From: Bacillus piscicola
GTDB taxonomy: Bacteria > Bacillota > Bacilli > Bacillales > Marinococcaceae
Direction of reading: 5' to 3'
Assembly: GCF_022458745.1 (NCBI RefSeq)
Contig: NZ_JAJJJF010000002.1
Coordinates: forward strand, 186,001 to 250,000
DNA length: 64,000 bases
Part shown: positions 26,012 to 36,893 of the stretch, in pieces
Numbering within the stretch: the stretch's first letter is position 1
How the letters are laid out: each line of letters starts with the position of its first letter
Program-made: the position numbers and the translations under genes
Notes under the pieces: model-generated
Databases searched by the model: none
Seen by the model: only the letters and a program-made list of their open reading frames with translations
What the model was told of the DNA's origin: nothing

Positions 26012-27172
26012 ATGAATATTCACGAGTATCAAGGGAAAGAGCTCCTGAGAGAATATGGGGTTTCTGTACCAAGTGGTAAAGTGGCCTATTCTGTTGAAGA
26101 AGCAGTTGAAGCTGCAAAAGAGCTCGGCTCAGACGTATCAGTAGTAAAAGCTCAGATCCATGCCGGGGGGCGTGGGAAAGCAGGCGGTGTAAAGGTCGCT
26201 AAAAATCTGGAAGAAGTAAGAACGTACGCCGATGAGATTCTTGGCAAAACGCTCGTAACCCATCAAACCGGGCCAGAAGGAAAAGAAGTCAAGCGTTTGC
26301 TGATTGAAGAAGGCTGCGATATTAAGAATGAATATTATGTTGGTATCGTGTTAGACCGGGCTACTTCTCGAGTTGTTATGATGGCGTCCGAAGAAGGGGG
26401 CACGGAAATTGAAGAAGTAGCAGAGGAAACCCCGGAGAAGATTTTCCGTGAATATATTGATCCGGCTGTCGGCATGCAGGGGTATCAAGCCCGCCGACTC
26501 GCCTTTAATATCAATATTCCAAAAGAGCTTGTCGGACAAGCAGTTAAATTTATGCTTGGCCTCTACAAAGTTTATGTAGAAAAAGACTGCTCGATTGCAG
26601 AGATCAATCCGCTCGTTACAACAGGTGACGGTAAGGTCATGGCTCTCGATGCGAAGCTGAACTTTGATTCAAACGCCATGTACCGCCAGAAAGATGTAAT
26701 GAAGTTTAGAGACTTGGAAGAAGAAGATCCAAAAGAAATTGAAGCATCGAAATATGATTTAAGTTATATTGCGCTTGATGGCAACATCGGCTGTATGGTT
26801 AACGGTGCCGGTCTTGCGATGGCGACGATGGATATTATTAAACATTATAACGGTGATCCGGCTAACTTCTTGGATGTCGGCGGCGGTGCCACAGCTGAAA
26901 AAGTGACCGAAGCGTTTAAAATCATTCTTTCCGACGAACACGTCAAAGGCATTTATGTCAACATTTTCGGCGGTATTATGAAATGTGACGTCATTGCGGA
27001 AGGTGTCGTAGAAGCTACGAAGCAAGTCGGCTTAGAGATTCCTCTCGTAGTACGTCTGGAAGGAACAAACGTAAAGCAAGGAAAAGAAATTCTTGAAAAA
27101 TCCGGATTAAATATTACAGCTGCTGATTCTATGGCAGACGGGGCACAAAAAATTGTATCTCTTGTGAAATAG
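26012..27172 (+). CDS. sucC: Succinate-CoA ligase (ADP-forming) subunit beta
   Basis: A 386-residue subunit of the TCA-cycle enzyme that turns succinyl-CoA into succinate with ATP formation. It starts [20 protein letters not shown]. The ATP-grasp domain has [20 protein letters not shown] (about 44-63), and the C-terminal CoA-ligase domain has [20 protein letters not shown] near 288. Length matches the family. sucD follows 19 bases later; the two subunits form the active complex. Confidence 0.98.
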   Translation: MNIHEYQGKELLREYGVSVPSGKVAYSVEEAVEAAKELGSDVSVVKAQIHAGGRGKAGGVKVAKNLEEVRTYADEILGKTLVTHQTGPEGKEVKRLLIEEGCDIKNEYYVGIVLDRATSRVVMMASEEGGTEIEEVAEETPEKIFREYIDPAVGMQGYQARRLAFNINIPKELVGQAVKFMLGLYKVYVEKDCSIAEINPLVTTGDGKVMALDAKLNFDSNAMYRQKDVMKFRDLEEEDPKEIEASKYDLSYIALDGNIGCMVNGAGLAMATMDIIKHYNGDPANFLDVGGGATAEKVTEAFKIILSDEHVKGIYVNIFGGIMKCDVIAEGVVEATKQVGLEIPLVVRLEGTNVKQGKEILEKSGLNITAADSMADGAQKIVSLVK

Positions 27173-27191
27173 AAAGGCGGGACGATGAGAA

Positions 27192-28100
27192 ATGAGCATC
27201 TTCATTAACAAAGACACGAAGGTGATTGTACAGGGAATCACTGGGTCAACGGGTTTATTCCATACGAAACAAGCCGTCGAGTATGGAACTCAGGTAGTCG
27301 GCGGTGTAACTCCCGGTAAAGGAGGGACCGAGGTAGAAGGGATTCCAGTCTTTAACACGGTGGAAGACGCAGTGAAAGAAACAGGTGCGAATGCTTCTGT
27401 TATTTATGTACCGCCGGCATTTGCAGCAGACGCTATCATGGAAGCAGTCGATGCGGAGTTAGACCTCGCTATTTGTATAACAGAAGGGATCCCAGTTCTC
27501 GATATGTTAAACGTGAAGCGTTTCATGGAGGGAAAGAAGACCCGTCTAGTTGGGCCAAACTGCCCGGGTGTAATCACACCGGAAGAGTGCAAGATTGGTA
27601 TCATGCCGGGTTATATTCATAAAAAAGGCCACGTCGGCGTTGTTTCCCGCTCCGGTACACTCACGTATGAAGCGGTTCATCAACTTTCCACGAACGGAAT
27701 CGGGCAGTCCACCGCAGTCGGCATTGGTGGTGACCCGGTAAATGGCACAGACTTTATTGATGTGTTATCGGCGTTTAACGATGATGATGATACTGAAGCG
27801 GTTATTATGATCGGAGAAATCGGCGGTACCGCAGAAGAAGAAGCTGCTGAGTGGATAAAAGCAAACATGAAAAAACCAGTTGTCGGCTTTATCGGTGGGC
27901 GTACTGCGCCTCCAGGGAAGCGGATGGGCCATGCTGGCGCCATTATTTCCGGCGGAAAAGGGACAGCGGATGAAAAAATCAATACCCTCGAGAAGTGTGG
28001 CGTTAAAGTAGCTGATACACCAGCGGAAATTGGCGATACGTTAATCGCTTCTTTAAAAGAGAATGACCTCTACGATAAATGCTTGACACATAAGGCATAA
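27192..28100 (+). CDS. sucD: Succinate-CoA ligase subunit alpha
   Basis: A 302-residue subunit carrying the CoA site and the phosphorylated histidine. The CoA-binding Rossmann fold opens [20 protein letters not shown]. The active-site His247 is in [40 protein letters not shown] near 119-138 is a typical conserved loop. It has a GGCGGGACGATGAG initiation region and is followed by a strong terminator. Confidence 0.98.
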   Translation: MSIFINKDTKVIVQGITGSTGLFHTKQAVEYGTQVVGGVTPGKGGTEVEGIPVFNTVEDAVKETGANASVIYVPPAFAADAIMEAVDAELDLAICITEGIPVLDMLNVKRFMEGKKTRLVGPNCPGVITPEECKIGIMPGYIHKKGHVGVVSRSGTLTYEAVHQLSTNGIGQSTAVGIGGDPVNGTDFIDVLSAFNDDDDTEAVIMIGEIGGTAEEEAAEWIKANMKKPVVGFIGGRTAPPGKRMGHAGAIISGGKGTADEKINTLEKCGVKVADTPAEIGDTLIASLKENDLYDKCLTHKA

Positions 28101-28112
28101 GAAGAAGGCGAG

Positions 28113-28150
28113 GGTAGAGGGCAGGTAACGCCCTCCCTCTACCTTTTTCT
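28113..28150 (+). terminator. Terminator after sucD
   Basis: GGTAGAGGG (28113-28121) pairs with CCCTCTACC (28135-28143), and GGGC/GCCC can extend inside the loop. TTTTTCTTT follows. Confidence 0.9.
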
Positions 28151-28240
28151 TTAGCTAAAAAAGAAACTCTTCTTTTGTGAAAGGAGTTGTAAACGGTTAC
28201 GATAACAGCGCGTTTACTTCATCTGCGAGAAGCCCCCCAT

Positions 28241-29074
28241 ATGACATGGAAAAGATTGCACCGATGTTGGAAAATCGACACATCTTTTCGACAAATTTAT
28301 GAAATGAACCCAGCCTATCTTTCTAATATCCTCCGTCTTTCTCCCGGACAGTCTGCACATGTTTACCACCATTTGCATTCTATTTCCCCGCTTGCCACTT
28401 ATCGCGCTTACGAAGCGCTTGGTATCCAGATACTTACCCGATTTGATGATGAATACCCTGAAAGACTCTTACACATTTATGATCCACCGTGGATTTTGTA
28501 TGCAAAAGGTAGTGTTGAACTTTTACAGAGACAGCGCAGCCTTGCGGTTGTTGGCACGAGGACACCTACCGATTACGGGAAGAAAGCACTCCATTATTTA
28601 CTCCCGCCACTTATTAAGAAAAAAGTGTTAATAGTGAGCGGGCTTGCTCGCGGAATTGACACGCTTGCTCACCACATTACCTTACGCTCCCAAGGTCGCA
28701 CGATTGCCGTGCTCGGTTCTGGTTTCGACTATATATATCCACGGGAAAATACTAATCTTGCTATGAATATTGCCTCTCATCATCTTCTGCTCAGTGAATT
28801 TCCACCCTCTGTCCCGCCTCAAAAATGGCATTTCCCAATGCGTAACCGTTTAATCAGCGGTTTATCCGATATCACTTTTATTGCGGAAGCAGGTGAACGC
28901 AGTGGTTCCCTGATAACGGCTTATCAAGCATTGGATCAGGGAAAAGAAGTAAGGGCTCTTCCAGGTACCATTTTTTCCTCGATGTCCAAAGGTACTAACC
29001 ATCTGATCGCAGAAGGTGCCGATCCAGTGAAGAGTCCTCACGATTTATGGCATGATCACTGGACAGATAAATAG
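28241..29074 (+). CDS. dprA: DNA processing protein DprA (Smf); true start probably upstream at a non-standard codon
   Basis: DprA loads RecA on incoming single-stranded DNA during transformation. The Rossmann-like core is complete: VVGTRTPTDYGKKALHYLLP, SGLARGIDTLAHHITLRSQG, TIAVLGSGFDYIYPREN, WHFPMRNRLISGLSD and EAGERSGSLITAYQALDQGK. From ATG 28241 the protein is 277 residues, but there is no ribosome binding site before it. The open frame continues upstream to a TAA at 28190 and encodes ARLLHLREAPH, which looks like the family N-terminus. A good AAAGGAG (28180-28186) sits in front of that extension, yet no ATG, GTG or TTG lies in frame after it. So the gene either starts at a rare codon (ACG 28193 is best spaced) or has a small frameshift. 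Confidence 0.9.
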   Translation: MTWKRLHRCWKIDTSFRQIYEMNPAYLSNILRLSPGQSAHVYHHLHSISPLATYRAYEALGIQILTRFDDEYPERLLHIYDPPWILYAKGSVELLQRQRSLAVVGTRTPTDYGKKALHYLLPPLIKKKVLIVSGLARGIDTLAHHITLRSQGRTIAVLGSGFDYIYPRENTNLAMNIASHHLLLSEFPPSVPPQKWHFPMRNRLISGLSDITFIAEAGERSGSLITAYQALDQGKEVRALPGTIFSSMSKGTNHLIAEGADPVKSPHDLWHDHWTDK

Positions 29075-29217
29075 GAAAGTAGTACGTTTGATTAGAATGT
29101 AAGACATTTTATCTAGACAGTGCACATAAACTGTGAAAAAATAGTTGTGATTCTTTTTAAATTTCGCGCTAACTGGGTCTCTTTTTTTATGAAATTGGTT
29201 CAAATAAGAAGATTTTG

Positions 29218-29247
29218 TTGACAATTCGGATAGATGCCGCTTATAGT
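29218..29247 (+). promoter_or_regulatory. topA promoter 1
   Basis: A perfect TTGACA (29218-29223) and TATAGT (29242-29247) with an 18-base spacer, about 90 bases ahead of topA, in the 261-base gap after dprA. Confidence 0.65.
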
Positions 29248-29261
29248 TTCATGTATATTAT

Positions 29262-29290
29262 TTGACAATAAGCCTAAAAATGTTTAATAC
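29262..29290 (+). promoter_or_regulatory. topA promoter 2
   Basis: A second perfect TTGACA (29262-29267) with TAATAC (29285-29290) after 17 bases, 45 bases ahead of topA. Together with promoter 1 it suggests tandem control, as is common for supercoiling genes. Confidence 0.65.
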
Positions 29291-29335
29291 TATGAGGACT
29301 TTAAGAGGGAGTAGAAGGGGGAGGAAACAAAAAAC

Positions 29336-31408
29336 ATGGCAGATTATTTAGTAATCGTTGAATCTCCCGCGAAAGCAAAAACAATCGGCAAATATCTCGG
29401 GAAGAAATACAGCGTAAAGGCATCTATGGGTCACTTGCGCGATTTGCCGAAAAGTCAAATGGGAGTTAATACAGAGGATAATTATGAACCTAAATATATA
29501 ACAATTCGGGGAAAAGGCCCGATTTTAAAAGAGTTGAAAGCAGCAGCAAAAAAAGTAAAGAAAGTCTACCTCGCTGCGGACCCTGACAGAGAGGGAGAGG
29601 CGATTGCCTGGCATCTTGCAAACAGCCTTGACATCGATACAGAATCAGATTGCCGGGTTGTCTTTAATGAGATAACGAAGACTGCTATTAAGGATGCTTT
29701 TAAACATCCTCGTCCTATAAACATGGATCTAGTGGATGCACAGCAGGCAAGACGAATACTCGACCGGCTTGTTGGCTATAACATAAGTCCGCTCCTATGG
29801 AAAAAGGTGAAAAAGGGACTTAGTGCCGGACGTGTCCAATCCATTGCTGTTAAGATGATTATTGACCGGGAGAAAGAGATAAGTGCCTTCGAGCCGGAAG
29901 AATATTGGAGTATTGAAGGATCATTCATGAGAGGGAAAGATCAATTCCCAGCCAAGTTTTACGGAGTGGATGGAAAAAAGAGAGAGCTACGCTCCGAAGA
30001 AGATGTGAATGACATTCATAAGAAAATAACCAACGATTCTTTTACGATTGAAAAGGTAACGAGAAAAGAACGGAAGCGCCATCCCGTACAGCCGTTTACT
30101 ACTTCATCGTTACAACAAGAGGCAGCTCGAAAACTAAACTTTCGCGCGAAAAAAACGATGATGATTGCCCAGCAACTTTATGAGGGTGTCGATATCGGAA
30201 AAGAAGGCACGATCGGGCTGATTACCTATATGCGAACAGACTCAACGCGTATTTCCTCATCCGCTCGTGAGGAGACAAAATCCTATATTGAAGAGCACTA
30301 TGGAGCTGAGTATGCGCGTTCCGAGAAGAGAAAAACGAAGAAAAACAGCAATGCACAGGATGCGCACGAAGCGATCCGGCCCACAACAGTTGTTAAGAAC
30401 CCGAAATCGATTAAATCTTATTTGAGCCGCGATCAATATCGTCTTTATAAACTCATTTGGGAACGGCTCGTCGCAAGTGAAATGGCACCGGCTGTCATGG
30501 ATACGATGAGCGTCGACCTTGAAAACGGTGGTGTCCTCTTCCGGGCGACCGGCTCTAAAATTAAATTCCCTGGTTTTATGAAAGTGTATGTCGAAGGGAA
30601 AGACGACGAAAAGAAAGAGGAAGACCGTTTCCTTCCTGATTTGCAGGAGGGAGAGCAGGTAGAACGGGTCGAACTCATTGATAACCAGCACTTTACGCAG
30701 CCTCCGCCGCGTTATACAGAAGCACGTCTCGTGAAAACGATGGAAGAACTAGGCATCGGGCGGCCCTCTACCTATGCACCGACTTTGGATACGATTCAAA
30801 GAAGGAATTATGTAGCTCTTGAAGACCGCCGCTTCGTTCCAACTGAGTTGGGCGAGATTGTACTTGAATTAATAGTCGAGTTTTTTCCAGAGATACTGGA
30901 TGTCGAATTTACGGCAAAAATGGAGAATGATCTTGACTATATAGAAGAAGGACGTCAAAATTGGATTGAGATTATCGATCATTTCTACCAAGGGTTTGAA
31001 AAACGTCTTAAAACAGCGGAAGAGGAAATGAAAGAAGTTGAAATCCGCGATGAACCTGCAGGAGAAGATTGTGAGAAATGCGGCCATGAAATGGTCTATA
31101 AAATGGGGCGCTACGGGAAATTCATGGCTTGTTCAAACTTCCCGGACTGCCGTAATACGAAAGCGATCGTAAAAGAAATCGGCGTCACTTGCCCGAAATG
31201 TAAAGAGGGGAATGTCGTCGAGAGAAAGAGTAAGAAGCAGCGGAAATTTTATGGCTGTGATCGCTACCCGGAATGCGACTTTGTCTCTTGGGATAAGCCG
31301 ATTGCCCGGCCATGCCCGAAGTGTGATTCCATGCTGGTGGAAAAGAAGACGAAAAAAGGTGTCCACGTCCAATGCAGCCAGTGTGATTATAAGGAAGAGC
31401 CGAACTAA
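29336..31408 (+). CDS. topA: DNA topoisomerase I
   Basis: A 690-residue type IA topoisomerase that relaxes negative supercoils. The Toprim domain opens [19 protein letters not shown], with [13 protein letters not shown] near 82. The catalytic Tyr298 is in [14 protein letters not shown]. Three C-terminal Cys4 zinc-ribbon motifs follow at about 580, 625 and 660 ([50 protein letters not shown]), the normal Bacillus number. The ribosome binding site is GGGGGAGG. Two promoters precede it and a terminator follows, so it may be expressed alone. Confidence 0.98.
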   Translation: MADYLVIVESPAKAKTIGKYLGKKYSVKASMGHLRDLPKSQMGVNTEDNYEPKYITIRGKGPILKELKAAAKKVKKVYLAADPDREGEAIAWHLANSLDIDTESDCRVVFNEITKTAIKDAFKHPRPINMDLVDAQQARRILDRLVGYNISPLLWKKVKKGLSAGRVQSIAVKMIIDREKEISAFEPEEYWSIEGSFMRGKDQFPAKFYGVDGKKRELRSEEDVNDIHKKITNDSFTIEKVTRKERKRHPVQPFTTSSLQQEAARKLNFRAKKTMMIAQQLYEGVDIGKEGTIGLITYMRTDSTRISSSAREETKSYIEEHYGAEYARSEKRKTKKNSNAQDAHEAIRPTTVVKNPKSIKSYLSRDQYRLYKLIWERLVASEMAPAVMDTMSVDLENGGVLFRATGSKIKFPGFMKVYVEGKDDEKKEEDRFLPDLQEGEQVERVELIDNQHFTQPPPRYTEARLVKTMEELGIGRPSTYAPTLDTIQRRNYVALEDRRFVPTELGEIVLELIVEFFPEILDVEFTAKMENDLDYIEEGRQNWIEIIDHFYQGFEKRLKTAEEEMKEVEIRDEPAGEDCEKCGHEMVYKMGRYGKFMACSNFPDCRNTKAIVKEIGVTCPKCKEGNVVERKSKKQRKFYGCDRYPECDFVSWDKPIARPCPKCDSMLVEKKTKKGVHVQCSQCDYKEEPN

Positions 31409-31430
31409 CAGGTCAGGAGTACGCCGCAGA

Positions 31431-31458
31431 TCCCCTTTTTCAATAAAGGGGGTTTTCT
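31431..31458 (+). terminator. Terminator after topA
   Basis: CCCCTTT (31432-31438) pairs with AAAGGGG (31445-31451), followed by GTTTTC. Confidence 0.75.
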
Positions 31459-31573
31459 GTTGCCCACGGAAAGCAAGTATCTTTCCGTAGCGTTAACCGA
31501 GCACCATAGTAGAGTAAGGTGCGGACCCCATTATTAGATTTAGATCCTACTTTTTAGAATGAAGGAGAATTAT

Positions 31574-32878
31574 ATGTCTACAGAAAAAGTAACGGTTATT
31601 GGAGCAGGACTTGCCGGCAGTGAAGCGGCTTGGCAGCTGGCGAACTCCGGGGTGAAGGTCCGTCTTTACGAAATGCGGCCGGAAAAACAAACCCCTGCCC
31701 ATCATACGGATAAATTTGCCGAGCTTGTATGTAGTAATTCGCTGCGGGGAAACAGCCTGGCCAATGCAGTAGGTGTACTAAAAGAAGAAATGAGGATGCT
31801 TGATTCGGTCATCATCCAGGCTGCTGATGCCTGCTCTGTACCGGCCGGAGGAGCACTAGCTGTCGACCGCCACGAGTTTGCGGCGAAAGTAACAGAGTGG
31901 GTAAAGGGTCATAAAAACGTCGAAGTCATTCATGAGGAAATTGAAGGCATACCGGAAGGCCCCGTTATTGTTGCAACCGGGCCCCTGACTTCAAAGGCGC
32001 TATCAACTGATATTAAAGCATTAAGTGGGGAAGATCATCTTTATTTTTACGATGCGGCCGCTCCTATTATTGAAACAGACAGCATTGATATGGAAAAGGC
32101 CTATGTCAAGTCCCGTTACGATAAAGGGGAGGCTGCCTATATCAACTGCCCGATGACAGAGGAAGAGTTTGACCGCTTCTATGAAGCGCTGACGACAGCG
32201 GAAACAGTACCTTTAAAAGAATTTGAGAAAGAGATCTTTTTTGAAGGGTGTATGCCGGTTGAAGTTATGGCGAGCCGTGGAAAAAAAACACTGCTGTTCG
32301 GGCCTATGAAGCCGGTCGGACTTGAACACCCTGAGACTGGTGAAAGACCTTATGCGGTAGTCCAGCTCCGTCAAGACAACCAAGCGGGAACACTCTATAA
32401 TATTGTCGGTTTTCAGACACATTTGAAATGGGGACCGCAGAAAGAAGTGGTGCGTCTCATTCCAGGGCTTGAGAATGCTGAGATTGTCCGTTATGGAGTT
32501 ATGCATCGCAACACCTTCATTAACTCCCCTAATCTCTTGCGGCCGACTTATCAATTCAAAGGCCGTGATGATTTGTTCTTTGCAGGACAGATTACCGGGG
32601 TGGAAGGATATGTGGAGTCAGCGGCTGCCGGTCTCATTGCCGGGCGGAATGCAGCACGGCTGACATCCGGTGAAACCCTTAAAGTATTTCCTGCCGAAAC
32701 AGTTATCGGTTCGCTCGCAAACTACATTACAACCGCTGATCCTGGCAATTTTCAACCAATGAACGCTAATTTTGGTCTGTTGCCGCCGCTGGATAAACGG
32801 ATCAAAAATAAAAAAGAACGTAATGAAAAGCTGGCAGAACGGGCACTGGGATCCATTCAGAATTTTATGAAAAAATAG
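31574..32878 (+). CDS. trmFO: Methylenetetrahydrofolate-tRNA-(uracil-5-)-methyltransferase TrmFO
   Basis: A 434-residue FAD- and folate-dependent enzyme that makes ribothymidine 54 in tRNA. The dinucleotide-binding motif is [20 protein letters not shown] at residues about 6-25. Other conserved parts are [20 protein letters not shown] (about 48-67), [14 protein letters not shown] (near 220) and [20 protein letters not shown] (near 338). ATG 31574 is chosen; the in-frame ATG 31559 precedes the AAGGAG site. It lies between topA and xerC as in B. subtilis. Confidence 0.97.
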   Translation: MSTEKVTVIGAGLAGSEAAWQLANSGVKVRLYEMRPEKQTPAHHTDKFAELVCSNSLRGNSLANAVGVLKEEMRMLDSVIIQAADACSVPAGGALAVDRHEFAAKVTEWVKGHKNVEVIHEEIEGIPEGPVIVATGPLTSKALSTDIKALSGEDHLYFYDAAAPIIETDSIDMEKAYVKSRYDKGEAAYINCPMTEEEFDRFYEALTTAETVPLKEFEKEIFFEGCMPVEVMASRGKKTLLFGPMKPVGLEHPETGERPYAVVQLRQDNQAGTLYNIVGFQTHLKWGPQKEVVRLIPGLENAEIVRYGVMHRNTFINSPNLLRPTYQFKGRDDLFFAGQITGVEGYVESAAAGLIAGRNAARLTSGETLKVFPAETVIGSLANYITTADPGNFQPMNANFGLLPPLDKRIKNKKERNEKLAERALGSIQNFMKK

Positions 32879-32887
32879 TTAACATCC

Positions 32888-32916
32888 TTGCTTACGGTGG
32901 AAGACTATGATAGAAT
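32888..32916 (+). promoter_or_regulatory. Promoter of the xerC-hslV-hslU-codY operon
   Basis: TTGCTT (32888-32893) and TAGAAT (32911-32916) are 17 bases apart, with TG one base before the -10 (extended -10). It starts ten bases after the trmFO stop and 34 bases before xerC. Confidence 0.72.
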
Positions 32917-32949
32917 TAATTGGCTTTTGAGCATGGGGTGACCTAGTTT

Positions 32950-33882
32950 ATGGCAGAGAATAAGCTTGACAATTATTTACACAAGTTTCTGCGATACTTA
33001 CAAGTTGAAAAAAATGCTTCGGAATGGACATTAAAAGCATATGTTAATGATTTAAAAGGGTACGGGGAATTTTTGAAATCGGAGGGCATTGAGTCGCCAA
33101 CTGATGCGGATAGCGGCACAGCACGGCTCTTTTTCAGCCGTCTATATGATGAAAAGCATCAGCGGGCAACGGTCGCCCGGAAGATTTCTGCGCTACGATC
33201 GTTTTATTCCTTTTTAAAAAGAGAAGAAGATATTGAAATGAACCCTTTTCTATTAGCGAATATGCCTAAGAAAGAGAAAAAACTGCCGCATTTTTTGTAT
33301 GAAAATGAGTTGGAACAGTTATTTCTTTCCTTCGATGTGAAAAAGCCGCTCGATCAACGTGATTTGGCTATTTTTGAACTACTGTACGCGACTGGGATGC
33401 GCGTCAGCGAATGTTGCCGCATACAACTTGAGGATCTGGATGAAGACGTGGGGACTGTTTTGGTAAAAGGAAAAGGCCGCAAAGAACGCTACATTCCAGT
33501 TGGAAGTTTTGCTCTCGAGGCCATTTCTTATTACAAAAACAATGCGAGGCAGAGTTTAGCTGCTAAACAGAAGCAAGGTGTTTCTGCTGCGCTTTTCTTG
33601 AGTAACAAAGGAACCGCTCTGTCTGAAAGAGGGGTGTATTATGTTGTCCGCAAACGTGTGCAGAATGTATCGCAAATGCTCCATATATCGCCCCATGATT
33701 TGCGTCATACGTTTGCTACCCATTTATTAAACAACGGGGCAGATTTGCGCAGTGTCCAGCAGCTGCTTGGCCATGAGAATTTGTCAACTACGCAAATTTA
33801 CACGCATGTGACGAAAGATAGGTTGAAAAGTGTGTACGAAAACGCCCATCCACGGGCTCGTAAGAAAGGAGAATCATCTTGA
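32950..33882 (+). CDS. xerC: Tyrosine recombinase XerC (CodV)
   Basis: A 310-residue recombinase that with XerD resolves chromosome dimers at dif. The N-terminal SAM-like DNA-binding domain ([20 protein letters not shown]) is followed by the catalytic domain: Arg in [14 protein letters not shown] (near 155), [20 protein letters not shown] near 254, [15 protein letters not shown] with the nucleophilic Tyr near 287. It is first in the operon with hslV, hslU and codY, the conserved codVWXY order. Its stop overlaps the TTG start of hslV. Confidence 0.97.
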   Translation: MAENKLDNYLHKFLRYLQVEKNASEWTLKAYVNDLKGYGEFLKSEGIESPTDADSGTARLFFSRLYDEKHQRATVARKISALRSFYSFLKREEDIEMNPFLLANMPKKEKKLPHFLYENELEQLFLSFDVKKPLDQRDLAIFELLYATGMRVSECCRIQLEDLDEDVGTVLVKGKGRKERYIPVGSFALEAISYYKNNARQSLAAKQKQGVSAALFLSNKGTALSERGVYYVVRKRVQNVSQMLHISPHDLRHTFATHLLNNGADLRSVQQLLGHENLSTTQIYTHVTKDRLKSVYENAHPRARKKGESS

Positions 33883-34436
33883 ACTCACCCTTTCACGCTA
33901 CGACGATATTTGCGGTCCATCATCAAGGAAAAGGTGCAATGGCAGGCGACGGGCAAGTTACGTTCGGTGAGTCTGTTGTCATGAAACACACCGCCAAAAA
34001 AGTACGTAAGATTTACCACGATCAAGTACTGGCAGGCTTTGCCGGGTCCGTTGCTGACGCCTTTACCTTGTTTGACATGTTTGAAGGGAAACTCGAACAG
34101 TGGAATGGTCATTTAGAGAGGGCGGCCGTAGAACTGGCGAAAGAATGGCGCAGTGATAAAATGCTTCGCCGTCTGGAAGCGATGCTGATCGTAATGAATC
34201 AAGATACACTGCTACTTGTTGCCGGTACAGGTGAAGTGATCGTTCCTGATGATGGTGTTATTGCGATTGGTTCTGGCGGTAATTATGCTTTGGCAGCAGG
34301 TAGAGCTTTGAAAGCTCACGCCCCTCATTTAGAAGCGCGGGAAATAGCTAAAGCTGCCTTGAAAACAGCAGGTGATATTTGCGTCTATACTAACGATCAC
34401 ATAATCGTTGAAGAACTTCCCGATCAAGACAGTTAA
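33879..34436 (+). CDS. hslV: ATP-dependent protease subunit HslV (ClpQ/CodW)
   Basis: A 185-residue proteasome-like peptidase subunit that assembles with HslU. The TTG start overlaps the xerC TGA. After a seven-residue leader (MNSPFHA) come Thr8-Thr9, aligned with the mature threonine of most HslV proteins, then [20 protein letters not shown] and [21 protein letters not shown]. subtilis CodW is reported to use an N-terminal serine; here Ser3 follows Asn2, so normal Met removal would not expose it. The nucleophile therefore cannot be stated from sequence alone. The AAAGGAG site lies inside xerC. Confidence 0.96.
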   Translation: MNSPFHATTIFAVHHQGKGAMAGDGQVTFGESVVMKHTAKKVRKIYHDQVLAGFAGSVADAFTLFDMFEGKLEQWNGHLERAAVELAKEWRSDKMLRRLEAMLIVMNQDTLLLVAGTGEVIVPDDGVIAIGSGGNYALAAGRALKAHAPHLEAREIAKAALKTAGDICVYTNDHIIVEELPDQDS

Positions 34437-34463
34437 TAGATACTGAATAGGAAGGGATGATGC

Positions 34464-35858
34464 ATGATGGAGGTCTCGCTTACGCCTAAACAAATTGTTG
34501 AAAAGCTTGATCAGTATATCATCGGTCAGGATAAGGCGAAACGCTCGGTAGCTGTAGCTTTGCGCAACCGTTATCGACGCAGCAAACTTACAGATAGGTT
34601 ACGGGAAGAAATCACCCCGAAAAATATCTTAATGATTGGACCGACTGGTGTTGGAAAAACGGAAATAGCACGGCGGCTTGCGAAGCTGACTGGTGCGCCG
34701 TTTACGAAAGTAGAAGCGACCAAATTTACGGAAGTTGGTTATGTTGGACGTGATGTGGAGTCGATGGTTCGTGACCTGGTGGAAGCTTCCATCCGGCTTG
34801 TGAAAGAAGAGAAGTTGGATAACGTAAAAAAAGAAGCGGAACATGAAGCGAATAAAAAGTTGGTAAAATTGCTAGTGCCTTCGAAAAGGAAACAGCAGAC
34901 GTCTAAAAATCCGTTTGAAATGCTTTTTCAGCAGCAAAATCAGGAAGAGTCAGAACAGCAGACCGAAGAAGATCAAAGCATTTCCCAAAGAAGAAGGCAG
35001 ATTGAACATCAGTTGGCTATGGGGGAACTTGAAGATCATCTCGTAACCGTGGAAGTAGAGGAACAGGCCGGCAATATGATCGATATGTTCCAAGGATCCG
35101 GTATGGAACAAATGGGGATGAACATGCAGGAAATGTTCAGCAACATGTTGCCGAAAAAGAAGAAAAAACGTCGTCTTGCTGTTAGAGAAGCACGCAAAGT
35201 GTTAACAGAACAAGAAGCACAAAAATTGGTGGATATGGATGAAGTCAGCCAAATTGCCGTTTCGAAAGCTGAACAACTGGGTATTATTTTCATAGATGAG
35301 ATTGATAAAGTTGCAGGGAAACAGCAAAACAGTGCAGATGTTTCGAGAGAAGGCGTACAGCGTGATATACTGCCGATAGTGGAAGGCTCGACGGTAACAA
35401 CAAAGTATGGTCCGGTGAAAACCGATCACATTTTGTTTATGGCGGCTGGTGCCTTTCATATGTCGAAACCATCTGATCTTATCCCTGAATTGCAAGGGCG
35501 GTTTCCGATCCGAGTAGAATTAGACAGCCTTGGCCAGGCAGATTTTATTAAAATATTGTTGGACACAGATCAAGCATTAATTAAGCAATATCAAGCTTTA
35601 TTGCAAACAGAAGGTATAAACGTGGAATTTTCTGACGATGCTGTAGATAAAATCGCGGAACTTGCGCAAGATGTTAATCAACATACGGAAAACATCGGTG
35701 CCCGCCGGCTGCATACTTTACTGGAGCGTCTACTAGAAGACCTTTCTTTTGAAGCGCCAGACATTACGATGGAAAAGATAACGATCACACCTGAGTATGT
35801 AGTAGAGAAATTATCAACGATCGCAAAAAACCGAGATTTAAGTCGTTATATTTTGTAA
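34464..35858 (+). CDS. hslU: ATP-dependent protease ATPase subunit HslU (ClpY/CodX)
   Basis: A 464-residue AAA+ unfoldase that feeds HslV. The Walker [20 protein letters not shown] is at residues about 59-77, and the pore loop is [16 protein letters not shown] (near 92). The insertion I domain (about 110-240) is rich in Gln, Glu and Met. Walker [14 protein letters not shown] is near 275, the sensor region [12 protein letters not shown] near 345, and the C-terminal ending LSRYIL is the canonical tail that docks in HslV. Confidence 0.97.
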   Translation: MMEVSLTPKQIVEKLDQYIIGQDKAKRSVAVALRNRYRRSKLTDRLREEITPKNILMIGPTGVGKTEIARRLAKLTGAPFTKVEATKFTEVGYVGRDVESMVRDLVEASIRLVKEEKLDNVKKEAEHEANKKLVKLLVPSKRKQQTSKNPFEMLFQQQNQEESEQQTEEDQSISQRRRQIEHQLAMGELEDHLVTVEVEEQAGNMIDMFQGSGMEQMGMNMQEMFSNMLPKKKKKRRLAVREARKVLTEQEAQKLVDMDEVSQIAVSKAEQLGIIFIDEIDKVAGKQQNSADVSREGVQRDILPIVEGSTVTTKYGPVKTDHILFMAAGAFHMSKPSDLIPELQGRFPIRVELDSLGQADFIKILLDTDQALIKQYQALLQTEGINVEFSDDAVDKIAELAQDVNQHTENIGARRLHTLLERLLEDLSFEAPDITMEKITITPEYVVEKLSTIAKNRDLSRYIL

Positions 35859-35882
35859 GGAAAACAGGAGGAGACATTGAAA

Positions 35883-36665
35883 ATGGACTTATTAACAAAA
35901 AGCCGAAAGATTAATGACATGCTGCAGAAAGCTGGTGGCGACAGTGTGAACTTTACCGACATGGCTGAAACCCTTCAGGAGGTGCTCAGCTCTAATGTGT
36001 TTGTGATCAGCCGTCGCGGTAAATTGTTAGGTTATGCAATCAAACAAGAAATTGAAAACGAAAGAATGGAAAAAATGATCGCCGACCGCCAATTCCCGGA
36101 AGAATATACAGCAGGTCTTTTTGAAGTGTCAGAGACATCGTCTAACTTGAGTGTAGACAGTGAGTATACAGCATACCCGGTGGAAGATAAGGAACTGTTC
36201 CGGGGTGGTCTTACAACTGTTGTACCGATAGTTGGTGGAGGACAGCGTCTTGGAACTCTGGTACTTGCCCGATTGCATGATGAGTATAACGATGATGACC
36301 TTGTATTGGCCGAGTACGGCGCAACGGTAGTCGGCATGGAAATTCTACATGAGAAAGCACAAGAAATTGAAGAAGAAGCCCGTAGTAAAGCGGTCGTACA
36401 AATGGCGATCAGCTCACTCTCCTACAGTGAGCTGGAAGCGGTGGAACACATATTCGAAGAGCTGGACGCGAAAGAAGGCCTGCTCGTCGCTAGTAAAATT
36501 GCAGACCGTGTCGGCATTACTCGCTCCGTTATCGTTAACGCGTTAAGAAAGCTAGAAAGTGCGGGGGTTATTGAATCCCGCTCCCTTGGAATGAAAGGAA
36601 CCTATATTAAAGTGCTTAACGATAAATTCTTATTTGAATTAGACAGAATAAAAGAAAACGGTTAA
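35883..36665 (+). CDS. codY: GTP- and branched-chain-amino-acid-sensing regulator CodY
   Basis: A 260-residue global repressor of post-exponential and amino-acid genes. The N-terminal GAF domain (about 1-155) binds branched-chain amino acids. The winged helix at about 195-235 ([20 protein letters not shown], then [20 protein letters not shown]) is nearly identical to B. subtilis CodY. ATG 35883 is chosen since GGAGGAG then has nine-base spacing; an in-frame TTG at 35877 is too close. It is last in the xerC operon and a strong terminator follows. Confidence 0.97.
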   Translation: MDLLTKSRKINDMLQKAGGDSVNFTDMAETLQEVLSSNVFVISRRGKLLGYAIKQEIENERMEKMIADRQFPEEYTAGLFEVSETSSNLSVDSEYTAYPVEDKELFRGGLTTVVPIVGGGQRLGTLVLARLHDEYNDDDLVLAEYGATVVGMEILHEKAQEIEEEARSKAVVQMAISSLSYSELEAVEHIFEELDAKEGLLVASKIADRVGITRSVIVNALRKLESAGVIESRSLGMKGTYIKVLNDKFLFELDRIKENG

Positions 36666-36676
36666 TGAAAAATCAA

Positions 36677-36716
36677 AGGCTGCCTGGGAAGAAAAACCTT
36701 TCCAGGCAGCTTTTTT
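36677..36716 (+). terminator. Strong terminator after codY
   Basis: GGCTGCCTGG pairs with CCAGGCAGC, with further pairing GAAG/CTTT around AAAAA, followed by TTTTTT. It separates the codY operon from the flagellar operon. Confidence 0.92.
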
Positions 36717-36813
36717 GTTGGTTGCGACAAAGAGCCATCGTGAAATCCATAGTGAAATAGATATATGGAAGAGGTGGGTCTTTCATCTTGAAATGGTAAA
36801 TCGAGTAAAAAGC

Positions 36814-36843
36814 TTGTAGACATTTTTACCAGAATTATATACA
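36814..36843 (+). promoter_or_regulatory. Candidate fla/che operon promoter
   Basis: TTGTAG (36814-36819) and TATACA (36838-36843) with an 18-base spacer, about 160 bases ahead of flgB. The match is moderate. A transcript from here would carry the 23-bp tandem repeat in its leader. Confidence 0.45.
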
Positions 36844-36893
36844 ATGAAAGATGTTTAAGGAGTATTCCGTAAAAAAATGGCGAAAAATGAAGG

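Noticed and set aside
28177-28310. GTG-started frame overlapping the dprA start
   Set aside because: It is short, in another frame than DprA and reads no known N-terminus. It only matters as one side of a possible frameshift.
36717-36893. Sigma-D promoter of the flagellar operon
   Set aside because: No TAAA box with a GCCGATAT-like -10 at 15 bases was found.
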